The notes below the pieces were generated by a model, which saw only the letters and a list, made by a program, of their open reading frames with translations, was not told the origin of the DNA and did not search any database. The position numbers were made by a program, and so were the translations under genes. Below are positions 1 to 8,931 of a stretch of 64,000 nucleotides of DNA, one piece after another. The number at the start of each line of letters is the position of its first letter. Within the stretch, counting starts at the first letter, position 1. The stretch comes from Brotonthovivens ammoniilytica (GTDB taxonomy: Bacteria; Bacillota; Clostridia; Lachnospirales; Lachnospiraceae), in NCBI RefSeq assembly GCF_025566885.1, contig NZ_JAOQJQ010000003.1:124001-188000 (forward strand). The letters run 5' to 3'.

Positions 1-245
1 TTTGCGGAAATAATCAGGACCGGGAGTGTATAATTTACACTTCGGATCTGAGCGGTAAGCTCAAAGCCGTCCATATTTGGCATCATAATATCAGCGATAA
101 GAAGATGGATGGGTGTTTGTGCCAGAATTTCTAAAGCTTCGGTGCCGTCGCCGGCTTCAAAAACCTGATATCCGGTTCGTTTCAGGTGTATTTTTATCAG
201 ATTACGGTAATCAGGATTGTCCTCTGCAATCAGAATATTTACCAT
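1..245 (-). CDS. Response regulator receiver domain, 3' end cut by window edge
   Basis: Reading leftward from an ATG at 243-245, the frame is open to the window edge and gives 81 residues of a CheY-type receiver domain. It begins MVNILIAEDN, with the acidic pocket at E8/D9, and the phosphoacceptor is D52 in LIADIMMPNMDG. AAGGAGG lies seven bases before the start. In the family, phosphorylation of the Asp by a partner sensor kinase changes the output domain. That output domain lies outside the window, so DNA-binding, diguanylate cyclase or stand-alone function cannot be told apart. No kinase is adjacent inside the window. The gene is divergent from the methyltransferase-like gene on its right. 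Confidence 0.9.
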   Translation of the reverse strand, partial: MVNILIAEDNPDYRNLIKIHLKRTGYQVFEAGDGTEALEILAQTPIHLLIADIMMPNMDGFELTAQIRSVNYTLPVLIISA

Positions 246-446
246 AGAAAAACCTCCTTCATTTCTGATAGTGTAACATGAAATGAGCTGTTTGTTAATG
301 GGCCGTTAAGAGACCATCCGGCAGCAACGCTGTTAGGTAAAAAAGAATCAGTCCGATTTGGAATCACTGACAGTCAAAAAACAAATTTGTCAGGGGTAAC
401 AGGGCGTGATATCTTAGAGACAGACAAAGGTAAAGGGGGACAAATG

Positions 447-1445
447 ATGCTTACAACAAAACAGAATTTTCTGGAAACAATTAAAAAAGGCGGAAAACCG
501 GATCGTCTTGCAGCATGCTATACTGCGTTTAAACCCATAGGAGGAGATCCGGTATTCCAGTTTGTGCGGGGAAACCGTATCAGAGGAACATACTCTTATG
601 ACCGTTGGGGAACTTATATTGCTTTCCCGGAAGAGCAGCCGGCGGCAACGCCTGTTGTTACAGCTGAAAATCAGGTCATCCAGGATATAGAGGAATGGAA
701 AAAATACGTAAAGGTTCCAGATCTGCGAGGCAACTGTTCCGAAGGATGGGAGACAGCTCTTGCAAATAAGGCAGCCATTGATAAAGATGAATATATGTCC
801 ATTACCATAATGGGAACAGGTATTTTTGAACAGCTCCACATGCTGATGACATTTGAAGATACGCTCTGTAATTTCCTGTTATATCCGGATGAAATGCATG
901 AGCTGATTGATGTTATTACGGAGTACCGCTTAGAGTACATGAAATTGATTGTAGAGAATCTGCATCCAGATGCGATTTTATCCCATGATGACTGGGGAAG
1001 CAAAACGAGCCTGTTTATGGCTCCGGATACATGGAGAGAATTCTTTAAAGAACCGTACCGCAGACTGTATGACTATCTTCATGCCAATGATATCTTAATT
1101 GTGCATCATTCGGATTCTTTCTGTGAACCCATTGCGGAAGATATGGCAGATATCGGAATTGATGTGTGGCAGGGAGTGCTTCCAACAAATAATATTCCTG
1201 AGATTTCCAAACGCCTGAATGGACGTATGGCTTTGATGGGAGGTATTGATTCCGGAATAGACCGTGCAGATACACCGGAAGAAGAGATTCGGAAAGAGAC
1301 AAGAAGGGCTTGTATGGAATACGGAGATCTGCCTCAGTTTATTCCAAGTATTACATACGGCGGTCCGGGAACAATCTATCCGGAAGTTGAAAAAGTAATT
1401 ATTGATGAGATCCATCAGTTTAATAAAGAAAAGTTTGGAATTTAG
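447..1445 (+). CDS. Uroporphyrinogen decarboxylase-like (MtaA/CmuA-type) protein
   Basis: This 332-residue protein belongs to the uroporphyrinogen-decarboxylase superfamily. It resembles the branch that moves methyl groups between corrinoid proteins and thiols or folates more than true HemE. Visible features are an N-terminal NFLETIKKG-type opening, the central DAILSHDDWG stretch typical of this branch, HHSDSFC, and a C-terminal MGGIDSG motif. Two ATGs (444 and 447) follow AAAGGGGGA; 447 gives the better spacing. No corrinoid protein, MtaB-type methyltransferase or activator is adjacent, so the substrate is unknown. It appears monocistronic, with a terminator at 1518-1556. A second, longer family member lies at 53873-55126. 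Family confident, function inferred. Confidence 0.8.
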   Translation: MLTTKQNFLETIKKGGKPDRLAACYTAFKPIGGDPVFQFVRGNRIRGTYSYDRWGTYIAFPEEQPAATPVVTAENQVIQDIEEWKKYVKVPDLRGNCSEGWETALANKAAIDKDEYMSITIMGTGIFEQLHMLMTFEDTLCNFLLYPDEMHELIDVITEYRLEYMKLIVENLHPDAILSHDDWGSKTSLFMAPDTWREFFKEPYRRLYDYLHANDILIVHHSDSFCEPIAEDMADIGIDVWQGVLPTNNIPEISKRLNGRMALMGGIDSGIDRADTPEEEIRKETRRACMEYGDLPQFIPSITYGGPGTIYPEVEKVIIDEIHQFNKEKFGI

Positions 1446-1517
1446 TGCAGAATCACAGGTAATATGCAGGGAGTCTGCGGGCTGTTCCTTTGTGTGAAAA
1501 GTAAATAAAAAACTATG

Positions 1518-1556
1518 CCGCTGTGTGGGAGAAGGATACCTGCACAGCGGTTTTTA
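1518..1556 (+). terminator. Rho-independent terminator after the UroD-like gene
   Basis: CCGCTGTG (1518-1525) pairs with CACAGCGG (1543-1550) and is followed directly by TTTTT. Confidence 0.8.
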
Positions 1557-1617
1557 ATACAATGGGAGCTATAAGTATCCCATTGTATTAAAACGCTCCC
1601 CGGGGAAGCCCCCTTTT
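1556..1617. repeat. Palindromic intergenic repeat, copy A
   Basis: A perfect 12-base stem, AATACAATGGGA (1556-1567) with TCCCATTGTATT (1578-1589), is followed by AAAACGCTCCCC and GGGGAAGC. The same stem-plus-AACGCTCC pattern recurs at 22911-22970, so this is one copy of an interspersed family. Confidence 0.7.
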
Positions 1618-1867
1618 ATGGTTCTCGGATATTCAGGAGATTATAAACGGTTACATCAAGAGCTTTGGCGAACTGAATCAGTTCATAGTCGGTTACGATG
1701 CGTTCTCCTGTTTCTATACGGCTGATGGACTTTTGATTCAGGTTTAATCCGTTCAGCTGTACTTTGGCAGCCAGCTGCTCCTGGGACAGCCCGCATTTTT
1801 CCCTTTCTGCCCGGATTTGTCTCCCAGAAGTATTGCAGAGTCCATTTGAACATCTGTAGATCCTCAA
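1616..1867 (-). CDS. Small XRE-family helix-turn-helix regulator
   Basis: This is an 83-residue protein that is almost entirely one Cro/C1-type helix-turn-helix: IRAEREKCGLSQEQLAAKV, then SISRIETGER, then the ELIQFAKALDV helix. The start is a TTG at 1867, chosen because AAAGGAGG sits nine bases upstream. There is no effector domain, so the signal is unknown. It is divergent from the VWA/MoxR operon and could regulate it, though that is only positional. Its 3' end touches palindromic repeat copy A. Proteins of this size in Firmicutes are often stand-alone repressors of neighbouring genes. Confidence 0.8.
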   Translation of the reverse strand: MRIYRCSNGLCNTSGRQIRAEREKCGLSQEQLAAKVQLNGLNLNQKSISRIETGERIVTDYELIQFAKALDVTVYNLLNIREP

Positions 1868-2049
1868 GTTGTTGTGCCTCCTTTTGAATTATCCCAAAGA
1901 TAAGTAATCTGAGTTGACAGTAGCATAATGAAGAATTGATAATTACTCTAAAGATGACTAAAAACTTATGATATAGATAAATTTAATCTCCAATTATAAA
2001 TACTTTTAGTGTAGAATAGTATGCATAATATAAAAGGAGATTAGCGGAT

Positions 2050-3453
2050 ATGGAAGAAGAAAAGCTGAAAACAGCTCAGGAGCTGGCGGGGCAGATTATG
2101 ATCTGTGCCAGAGACCAGATTATGATTTCCATGCGTTTTCTGGACCGGGCTCTGTTTCGAATGCCTGTAACAGCCAGCAACAGGACCCCAGGCTTTGGTG
2201 TAGACGGCGAAAAAATCTATTACAATCCGGAATTTGTACTTCAGTCATTTCAGCGCGAAAAGAATGAATGTACCCGGGCGTTTCTGCATATGATTCTCCA
2301 CTGTATTTTCAGCCATCCATTTCAATATGAGAAGCTGGACCGGGAATGCTGGGATCTGTCCTGTGATCTTGCTGTAGAAGCAGCTATTTTGGATTTGAAT
2401 ATAAAAGATACTGTTTTAAACCGGGATGACACAATGAGAAGAACTCTGAATAAATTTTCGGCGAAGGTTCCACATCTGACTGCGGAGAGGATCTATCGTT
2501 TCCTTTTAGATCATCCAGCGGAAAGGGAAGAGTGGCTGAAGGAATCGGCGGCTTTTGCACGGGATGAACATCTGCTTTGGATTCCTGAAAGGGAAGTGGA
2601 CGCCAAGGAGAGAAGCGGGGATTCTTATACAACGGATACAAGAACTGCTATGGTGGGCTGCCATGAGGCAGACAGTGGAGAAGAAGGTGAGCAGGAAGAA
2701 GTAGAAGAAGCACTTTTAGGCCAGGGAGACAGCGACTGGGAAGATATCAGCCAGCATGCAAAGACGGATCTTGAGACGTTTTCCAGAGAACAGGGATTTG
2801 GCGCCGGAAGCCTGCTGTTAAATTTGCGGGAAAGTCTTCGTGATAAAATAGATTATGGAGAGTTTTTGCGAAAATTTGCTGTAATGGGCGAAGAAATGCA
2901 TATCAATGATGATGAGTTTGATTATATATATTATACATATGGTATGCAGCTGTTTGGGAATATGCCTCTGGTAGAACCTTTGGAATACCGGGAGAGCAAG
3001 CGTATCCGGGAATTTGTCATTGCCATTGATACGTCTGGATCCTGTCAGGGAAAGACAGTAGAACGATTCCTAAATAAAACATATTCCATATTAAAAACAA
3101 GCGAAAGCTATTTTGCACGTGTAAATATTCATATTATACAGTGCGACAGCCAGATACAGCGGGATGTGAAAATTACTTCTGATGAGGAATTTGAACAGTA
3201 TATGCAGGATGTGGAGCTGGCGGGATTTGGCGGCACTGATTTTAGACCGGTATTTGATCATGTAGACGGAATGATCAGACGTCATGAGTTCCAGAATCTG
3301 AAAGGTTTGATTTACTTTACAGATGGTCACGGGACCTTTCCAGAGAGAATGCCGGATTATCAGACTGCGTTTGTATTTATAGAAGAAGGGATTACAATAC
3401 CAGAAGTGCCGGCATGGGCTATTCGTCTGGTATTGCGGGAGGATGAAATTTAA
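2050..3453 (+). CDS. VWA-like domain protein with N-terminal putative metallopeptidase domain
   Basis: A 467-residue protein of the DUF2201 type. The N-terminal half carries an H80-x3-H84-x4-H89 motif resembling a zinc-peptidase site. An acidic linker (about 205-235) leads to a C-terminal VWA-like domain with DTSGS at 327-331, T396 in GGTDFRP, and FTDGHG, which together form a MIDAS-like metal site. The stop codon overlaps the ATG of the MoxR-type ATPase by one base (TAATG), so the two are translationally coupled. In the family, MoxR ATPases remodel or insert metals into targets through VWA partners. The target here is unknown. No signal peptide is seen, so it is cytoplasmic. Confidence 0.85.
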   Translation: MEEEKLKTAQELAGQIMICARDQIMISMRFLDRALFRMPVTASNRTPGFGVDGEKIYYNPEFVLQSFQREKNECTRAFLHMILHCIFSHPFQYEKLDRECWDLSCDLAVEAAILDLNIKDTVLNRDDTMRRTLNKFSAKVPHLTAERIYRFLLDHPAEREEWLKESAAFARDEHLLWIPEREVDAKERSGDSYTTDTRTAMVGCHEADSGEEGEQEEVEEALLGQGDSDWEDISQHAKTDLETFSREQGFGAGSLLLNLRESLRDKIDYGEFLRKFAVMGEEMHINDDEFDYIYYTYGMQLFGNMPLVEPLEYRESKRIREFVIAIDTSGSCQGKTVERFLNKTYSILKTSESYFARVNIHIIQCDSQIQRDVKITSDEEFEQYMQDVELAGFGGTDFRPVFDHVDGMIRRHEFQNLKGLIYFTDGHGTFPERMPDYQTAFVFIEEGITIPEVPAWAIRLVLREDEI

Positions 3454-4973
3454 TGAACATCAAAGAAGCGAAAGAACAAATTGAAAAAGCAGTGCGTATT
3501 TATCTGATGAAGGATGCATATGGAAATTACAGGATTCCCATTGAGCGTCAGAGACCGGTATTTTTACTGGGGGCTCCGGGAATCGGAAAGACAGCGGTAA
3601 TGAGTCAGGTGGCTCAGGATCTGGACGTGGCGCTGGTGTCGTATTCTATGACCCATCATACCCGTCAGAGTGCTCTTGGACTGCCCTTTATCAGTCATAA
3701 AAACTATCAGGGAAAGGAATTTGACGTATCTGAATATACCATGAGCGAGATTGTGGCATCTGTATACGAGGCTATGGAAGTGAGCGGTAAGAAAGAGGGG
3801 ATTTTGTTTCTGGATGAAATCAACTGCGTGTCAGAGACACTGACCCCGTCCATGCTGCAGTTTCTGCAGTACAAAACCTTTGGCAAACATCAGATTCCGG
3901 AAGGCTGGGTGGTGGCAACAGCAGGAAATCCCCCGCAGTTTAACCGTTCTGTAAGAGAATTTGATATTGTAACTATGGACCGTTTAAAGGTGATGGAGAT
4001 TGAGCCGGATTATGATGCGTGGAGAGGTTATGCGGTGAACCGGGGCGTTCACAGCGTGATTTTAACCTATCTGGATATTAAAAAAGGTGATTTTTATATT
4101 ATTGAAAATACGGTGGACGGCAAATCTTATGTGACGGCCAGAGGCTGGGAAGATTTGTCTGAAACCATTTACCTGTATGAGGAGCAGGGATTTTTGGTAG
4201 ATGAGACATTAATCGGGCAGTATCTGAGAAATCCAAGAGTTGTTCGGGAGTTTGCCTCTTATTATGATCTGTATCAGAAGTATAAAAAGGATTATCAGGT
4301 ACATCAGATTCTTTCCGGAGAGGCTGACCGGGATATCAGAAAGCGGGCGCAGCAGGCTCCCTTTGATGAACGTCTGTCCTTAATGGGGCTTCTTTTAGAA
4401 GCGCTGCAGCAAGACATCAGGAAGAATGTAGAGCTGGAAGATGCCATGCTAAAACTTCTTAATGAATTGAAGGAAGTAAAGGAGCGATTGTCAGCAGAGC
4501 CGAAGGCGGAGATATCTGCGCAGAAGGTATTACAGAATCAGGTTGAAGGTGTGAAACAGCGGATGGCCAAGGAAGACCAGGCCAATGCCCTGTCTGACGC
4601 TGACCGAAGAGCATATCAGCTGATTATCCGTACTCTGCAGCGGGATATGCAGGACATACGACTTGGGGATATTACAGATGCTGCAGCGGCTTTTAATCTG
4701 ATAAAGAACAGCTTTGACCGCGATGTGCTTAAGATGCGCAGTCAGGCGGATGAAATCAGTGGGGAATTATCCAACCTGTTTGAATTTGTGGAAAAGGTAT
4801 TTGGAAATGGAAATGAGATGTTGATTCTTGTAACAGATCTTACGGTAAATTATAACAGTGCAAAGTTTATCAGCCGGAAAGGCTGTGAAGAGTATTATAA
4901 ATATAATAAGAAGTTTCAGTTATATGAAAGACAGCAGGAAATAGCCCATGCGTTGGAACAATTACAGTTATAA
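3453..4973 (+). CDS. MoxR-type AAA+ ATPase
   Basis: A 506-residue AAA+ ATPase with Walker A GAPGIGKT at 40-47, Walker B GILFLDEIN at 116-124 and sensor-1 Asn in TAGNPPQFN near 159. The AAA module occupies roughly residues 1-290. The remaining third, about residues 300-450, is rich in charged and Leu/Gln residues and probably helical or coiled coil, which is longer than a minimal MoxR protein. It overlaps the VWA gene by one base upstream and the leucine-rich repeat gene by 26 bases downstream, so all three are made together. The likely role is chaperone-like remodelling of a partner with the VWA protein; the partner is not identifiable. Confidence 0.88.
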   Translation: MNIKEAKEQIEKAVRIYLMKDAYGNYRIPIERQRPVFLLGAPGIGKTAVMSQVAQDLDVALVSYSMTHHTRQSALGLPFISHKNYQGKEFDVSEYTMSEIVASVYEAMEVSGKKEGILFLDEINCVSETLTPSMLQFLQYKTFGKHQIPEGWVVATAGNPPQFNRSVREFDIVTMDRLKVMEIEPDYDAWRGYAVNRGVHSVILTYLDIKKGDFYIIENTVDGKSYVTARGWEDLSETIYLYEEQGFLVDETLIGQYLRNPRVVREFASYYDLYQKYKKDYQVHQILSGEADRDIRKRAQQAPFDERLSLMGLLLEALQQDIRKNVELEDAMLKLLNELKEVKERLSAEPKAEISAQKVLQNQVEGVKQRMAKEDQANALSDADRRAYQLIIRTLQRDMQDIRLGDITDAAAAFNLIKNSFDRDVLKMRSQADEISGELSNLFEFVEKVFGNGNEMLILVTDLTVNYNSAKFISRKGCEEYYKYNKKFQLYERQQEIAHALEQLQL

Positions 4974-6411
4974 AATTGAAAATGGGGAAGTAACGCTGAC
5001 CAGGTTTGAGGGCGGCGATACCAGAGTGGAAATTCCCCATAGAATAGATGGGATGCCTGTAACAGAAATTGGCCCGGAGGCTTTTTCTGAGTACGGACTT
5101 CAGGTGGAATCTGTTACCGTGCCGGAAACTGTGCGAAAAATAGGGGCTTCTGCCTTTAAAATGTGCATGAATCTGCAGCAGCTGATGCTTTCTGAAGGGC
5201 TTGAATCTATCGGAGAGGGGATGCTTTACGGGACTCCGTTAGAGGAACTTTATTTTCCTTCTACCCTGAAAGATATTGAGGGGGCCTGGGAGCTTGGCGG
5301 ATTAAGGTGGAACATCCATGAGAAAAATCCGTGGTTTTCAACAGACGGATTTGCCCTGTATAAATGTGATGCAGGTGAAAAGATTCTTTTGGCAGTGCAG
5401 CCGGAGGAGAACAGAAGTCTGTATCAGGTGGAGGCAGGAACTGGTGTGATTGGCCAGTCTGCCTTTGAAGGGCAGAAATATTTAAGGCATGTAGATCTGC
5501 CGGGCAGTCTGCGGATGATTGAGGAAGAAGCTTTTGAAAGCTGCCAGAGCTTAGAAGAGATAGATCTGCCGGAGGGCGTCGTAAAAATCGGGGCAGAGGC
5601 ATTCAGCCACTGTGCCAATTTAAGAGTGCTCCGTCTGCCGGCATCACTAGAAGAGATCGGCCACCGGGCTATTACCAATACATATGACTGGAGCTATTTA
5701 AAGCGGGGCATTGAAAAAATTGTGGTCTCTTCCGAAAATCTTACGTATCTGGCAGATGAATCGGCGCTTTACAGACGGCTTTCTAACGATACATTAGAGC
5801 TGGTGAAATATTTCGGAGATGATGCAGAATATGAAGTTTCAGATAGGGTATCCGTTCTTTCTGAATATGCATTCCGCCGGTCTGTATTTCGTACTTTGAT
5901 AATACCGGACAGTGTCCAAATCATTCAAAAGGATGCCGTATTGGAATGTGAAAAGTTGGAAAAAATTATTTTGCGTAAACTGGATGCTCATATTTTTCTG
6001 CCCAGAACTCCTGTCTGCCGAAAGGACGAGGTGACAAAGCTTTTGTCTGATCAGGGAGATCTGTTTTGGTTTGAAGCTTATGACCGGTTATTCGGAACGT
6101 ATTTCCAGCTGTCTGATAAGGCAGAGTTTGCCTGCACAAGATTGAGATATCCGGTAAGCCTGCGTTCGGAAATCGCAGGAGCCTATCAGCGTTTTTTAGA
6201 AAAACACAGAATAGAAATACTAGATGTCATCAGTACCCAGGAGAATGCAGATCTGCTGAAAAAACTGACGGAAATCGGATTTTTTACTAAAGATAATATA
6301 GATGCTGCCATTGACAGGATAGGACGGAGCGGGAAAGGCAAGCTTACCGGATTCCTTATGGAGTATAAGCGTGAGAATATCGGGACGGATGATTTTGATT
6401 TTTCTTTGTAA
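4948..6411 (+). CDS. BspA-type leucine-rich repeat protein
   Basis: A 487-residue protein with repeated LRR_5 (BspA/TpLRR-like) units of the form IG..AF..C..L..L.LP..L..IG, clear at about residues 35-115 and 165-235 and again near 300-340. The C-terminal 120 residues lack repeats and look helical. Many BspA-type proteins are secreted adhesins, but this one has no signal peptide or anchor and starts 26 bases inside the MoxR-type gene, so a cytoplasmic role with the VWA/MoxR pair is more likely. It may recognise the client or act as a scaffold. The start at 4948 yields the family-typical opening YKIENGEVTLT. Confidence 0.8.
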   Translation: MRWNNYSYKIENGEVTLTRFEGGDTRVEIPHRIDGMPVTEIGPEAFSEYGLQVESVTVPETVRKIGASAFKMCMNLQQLMLSEGLESIGEGMLYGTPLEELYFPSTLKDIEGAWELGGLRWNIHEKNPWFSTDGFALYKCDAGEKILLAVQPEENRSLYQVEAGTGVIGQSAFEGQKYLRHVDLPGSLRMIEEEAFESCQSLEEIDLPEGVVKIGAEAFSHCANLRVLRLPASLEEIGHRAITNTYDWSYLKRGIEKIVVSSENLTYLADESALYRRLSNDTLELVKYFGDDAEYEVSDRVSVLSEYAFRRSVFRTLIIPDSVQIIQKDAVLECEKLEKIILRKLDAHIFLPRTPVCRKDEVTKLLSDQGDLFWFEAYDRLFGTYFQLSDKAEFACTRLRYPVSLRSEIAGAYQRFLEKHRIEILDVISTQENADLLKKLTEIGFFTKDNIDAAIDRIGRSGKGKLTGFLMEYKRENIGTDDFDFSL

Positions 6412-6654
6412 TTATTTCAGAAAATAGAAGAGGGGTGAGAGATGCTTATTTTGGATGAAAATTTTTCTAAAATAACTGAAAATAAACAATAATAATTCGT
6501 AATTACAGATATTATATGTTATGATAAACAGGTATTCCGTCACCAGGAGATGCACTGCAGCATTTGCGGCGATTGAATATAGAATATTTATTTTTATCAG
6601 ATAAGGATTAGAGGATTTAAAGTTTTTGATACTCTGATCCGGGAAGGAAAAACT

Positions 6655-7335
6655 ATGAAATATGAAATTCAGGGAGAAAATTTACCGGTTGTGATCTGTC
6701 GGCTGGATGCCAACGAAAAAATGATTACAGAACGTGGAGCTATGGCGTGGATGTCACCGAATATGAAGATGGAGACCACATCAAACGGAGGTGCCGGTAA
6801 GGCGCTTGGAAGAATGTTTTCCGGTGATTCTCTGTTCCAGAATATATATACCGCTCAGGGAGGAGAGGGAACCATTGCCTTTGCGAGTTCTTTTCCGGGG
6901 GAGATCCGGCCATTTCAGGTGTCTGCGGGACAGGAATACATACTTCAAAAACGATCCTTTCTGGCTTCAGAAGCGGGAGTAAATTTATCCGTACATTTTC
7001 ATAAAAAATTTGCATCAGGCCTATTTGGCGGCGAGGGATTTATTCTGCAGAGAGTTTCCGGAAACGGAATTGTTTTTGCGGAGTTTGATGGAAGTGTTGT
7101 AGAATATGAGCTGGGAGCCGGTCAGAAAATCATTGTTGATACCGGAAACCTTGCGGCTATGTCAGCTACCTGCAGTATGGACATTCAGACGGTGCCGGGA
7201 CTTAAGAATAAAGTATTCGGCGGCGAGGGATTTTTTAACACAGTTGTAACCGGACCGGGGCATGTATGGCTCCAGACAATGCCTATCAGTTCTGTGGCCA
7301 ATGCATTAAAACCATTTTTCCCATCCGGGAATTAA
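6655..7335 (+). CDS. AIM24 / TIGR00266-family protein
   Basis: A 226-residue protein of the AIM24 family, recognised by GAMAWMSPNMKMET near the N-terminus, GGEGFILQRVSG in the middle and FGGEGFFNTVVTGPGHVWLQTMP at the end, broken here into its parts. The fold is a duplicated beta-helix-like domain. Bacterial members have no firmly assigned role and often lie near stress or envelope genes. The start follows GGGAAGGAAAAACT with reasonable spacing. It stands alone 243 bases after the leucine-rich repeat gene; the gap contains only AT-rich sequence and no convincing promoter call. It is convergent with the ECF transporter operon. Confidence 0.85.
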   Translation: MKYEIQGENLPVVICRLDANEKMITERGAMAWMSPNMKMETTSNGGAGKALGRMFSGDSLFQNIYTAQGGEGTIAFASSFPGEIRPFQVSAGQEYILQKRSFLASEAGVNLSVHFHKKFASGLFGGEGFILQRVSGNGIVFAEFDGSVVEYELGAGQKIIVDTGNLAAMSATCSMDIQTVPGLKNKVFGGEGFFNTVVTGPGHVWLQTMPISSVANALKPFFPSGN

Positions 7336-7365
7336 AAAACAACCGGCCGGAAATTTTTTCCTGGT

Positions 7366-7414
7366 CAGCGCCCCACAAAAAGTGAGACTAAAATCTAAAC
7401 TTTGGGGGGCGCTG
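7366..7414. terminator. Hairpin between convergent AIM24 and ECF genes
   Basis: CAGCGCCCC (7366-7374) pairs with GGGGCGCTG (7406-7414). It lies between convergent genes and probably separates their transcripts. There is no strong U tract directly after it, although AAATTTTTT precedes it at about 7351. Confidence 0.55.
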
Positions 7415-7431
7415 CACGGTTTGGTTAATGT

Positions 7432-8928
7432 TTAGAGAAAGAATTTCAGCAGCCTCTCCTGGCCGGTGCTGTCTGTTATAGCATAACTTTCCTTAATATA
7501 TCCGGATTCCAGGTGAATGACAAAATGGCAGCAGTGTAAAATAAACTCCGGATCATGCGTTACGATCATAACCGTTCTGCCGGAGGCTGTGATTTGTCTG
7601 ACAGCTTTTGCAACCTGCCTCATATGAAACAGGTCCAGGCCGCTGGTGGGTTCGTCAAATAGAATAAACGGTCTTTCAGAAGCAATTGCGCAGGCAACTG
7701 CAACACGCTGCTTTTGTCCTCCGGATAGTCCCATGGGGTGGCAGTCCGCAAAGGGCAGCAGATCCATTTCATTTAAAATCTTTTCTGCCTTTTCTTTATC
7801 CTTTGATGGATTCTCAGATTTCATGCTTAATAATATTTCATCTAGAACGCTTTCTGTGAAGAGCTGGTGATTTACATCCTGCATGACCATGTAGCATAGT
7901 TTCAGCCTGTCTTTCGTTGAATAGCATGTCTCCGTATTCTGTACGGTTCCTTTAAAGCGTCTTTCCAATCCGCACAGACAACGGGAAAAGGTTGATTTTC
8001 CGGTTCCGTTGTGTCCGATGATGGCCGTTGCGCTGCCGGAAGGAAAATCAGCTTCCGGTATGTGAAGCAGCCTGGGCTGATGCTTGTAGGCAAAGAAAAA
8101 GTCTTTAACCTTCCATATCCCATTGCTATTTTGTGCCGGCAGTCTTTCTGTATTTTTAAGTCCGGTGAGGGTGAGGGGACGCAGTCCCATTTCATCCCGC
8201 TGCTGTGGGGACAGCTGCTTAAATTCCTCAGCTGTGTAATCTCCTGCAATTTGTCCGTCTTTTAGAAACAGGACCCGGTCGAAGAGGCCGGACAGATAGT
8301 AAAGCCGGTGTTCAGATATAATAACGGTTTTTTTCTGGGCCTTAAATGTTAAAAGAAGCTGCCTAAGGTCTGCAATGGCCCGGGAATCCAGATTAGATGA
8401 GGGTTCATCCAGTACATAAATTTCAGGGTCGATGGCGGAGGCTGAGCCGCAGGCGATTTTTTGTTTTTCTCCGCCGGATAAGGAGAAAATACTTCTGTCA
8501 AGGAGAGAACTTAAGTTTAACTGTTTGGCGGCCTGTGTTACTCTCTCGCGAACAACCTCCTTTGGCATACCGTGGTTTTCCGGTCCAAAGGCCAGCTCGC
8601 TGGTAGTGTCTACATTGAAAAACTGCGAGCGCGGATTTTGGAATACAGAACCTGTTTTTAAAGAGAGATCAAATAGTGTCAGGTCACAGGTGTTTTTTCC
8701 GTCAAGACAGACGGAGCCGGTTAAGGTTCCTTCATAATAGTGAGGGATGAGCCCGTTAAACAGCCGGGTCATAGTAGTCTTTCCACACCCGGAGCTTCCA
8801 CAGAGCAGAACAAAGGAACCATCCTCAATGGTACAGGAAATATTGTTTAAAGAACCTCCCGGCGTGCCGCTGCTGTAAGATGCTGCGGCCGACTGATAGG
8901 AAAAGGATACATTTTTACATTCGATCAT
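7432..8928 (-). CDS. ECF transporter energising ATPase, two ABC domains in one chain
   Basis: A 498-residue protein containing two complete ABC ATPase domains. The first has Walker A CGSSGCGKTT, signature LSGGEKQK and Walker B YVLDEPSSNLD; the second has GHNGTGKST, LSGGQKQR and FILFDEPTSGLD. This corresponds to fused EcfA1/EcfA2, hydrolysing ATP to drive an energy-coupling-factor importer. The start lies three bases after the end of the EcfT gene in the same operon, order S-T-A. Substrate specificity lies in the S component. Each half ends with a conserved switch histidine (EHRLYYL, THDPEF). Confidence 0.92.
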   Translation of the reverse strand: MIECKNVSFSYQSAAASYSSGTPGGSLNNISCTIEDGSFVLLCGSSGCGKTTMTRLFNGLIPHYYEGTLTGSVCLDGKNTCDLTLFDLSLKTGSVFQNPRSQFFNVDTTSELAFGPENHGMPKEVVRERVTQAAKQLNLSSLLDRSIFSLSGGEKQKIACGSASAIDPEIYVLDEPSSNLDSRAIADLRQLLLTFKAQKKTVIISEHRLYYLSGLFDRVLFLKDGQIAGDYTAEEFKQLSPQQRDEMGLRPLTLTGLKNTERLPAQNSNGIWKVKDFFFAYKHQPRLLHIPEADFPSGSATAIIGHNGTGKSTFSRCLCGLERRFKGTVQNTETCYSTKDRLKLCYMVMQDVNHQLFTESVLDEILLSMKSENPSKDKEKAEKILNEMDLLPFADCHPMGLSGGQKQRVAVACAIASERPFILFDEPTSGLDLFHMRQVAKAVRQITASGRTVMIVTHDPEFILHCCHFVIHLESGYIKESYAITDSTGQERLLKFFL

Positions 8929-8931
8929 CGT

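Noticed and set aside
246..446. Cobalamin riboswitch before the UroD-like gene
   Set aside because: The conserved B12-box and core elements are not seen.
6442..6492. 16-residue frame after the leucine-rich repeat gene
   Set aside because: It has a fair RBS (GAGGGGTGAGAG) but is too short and unsupported by any partner or family.
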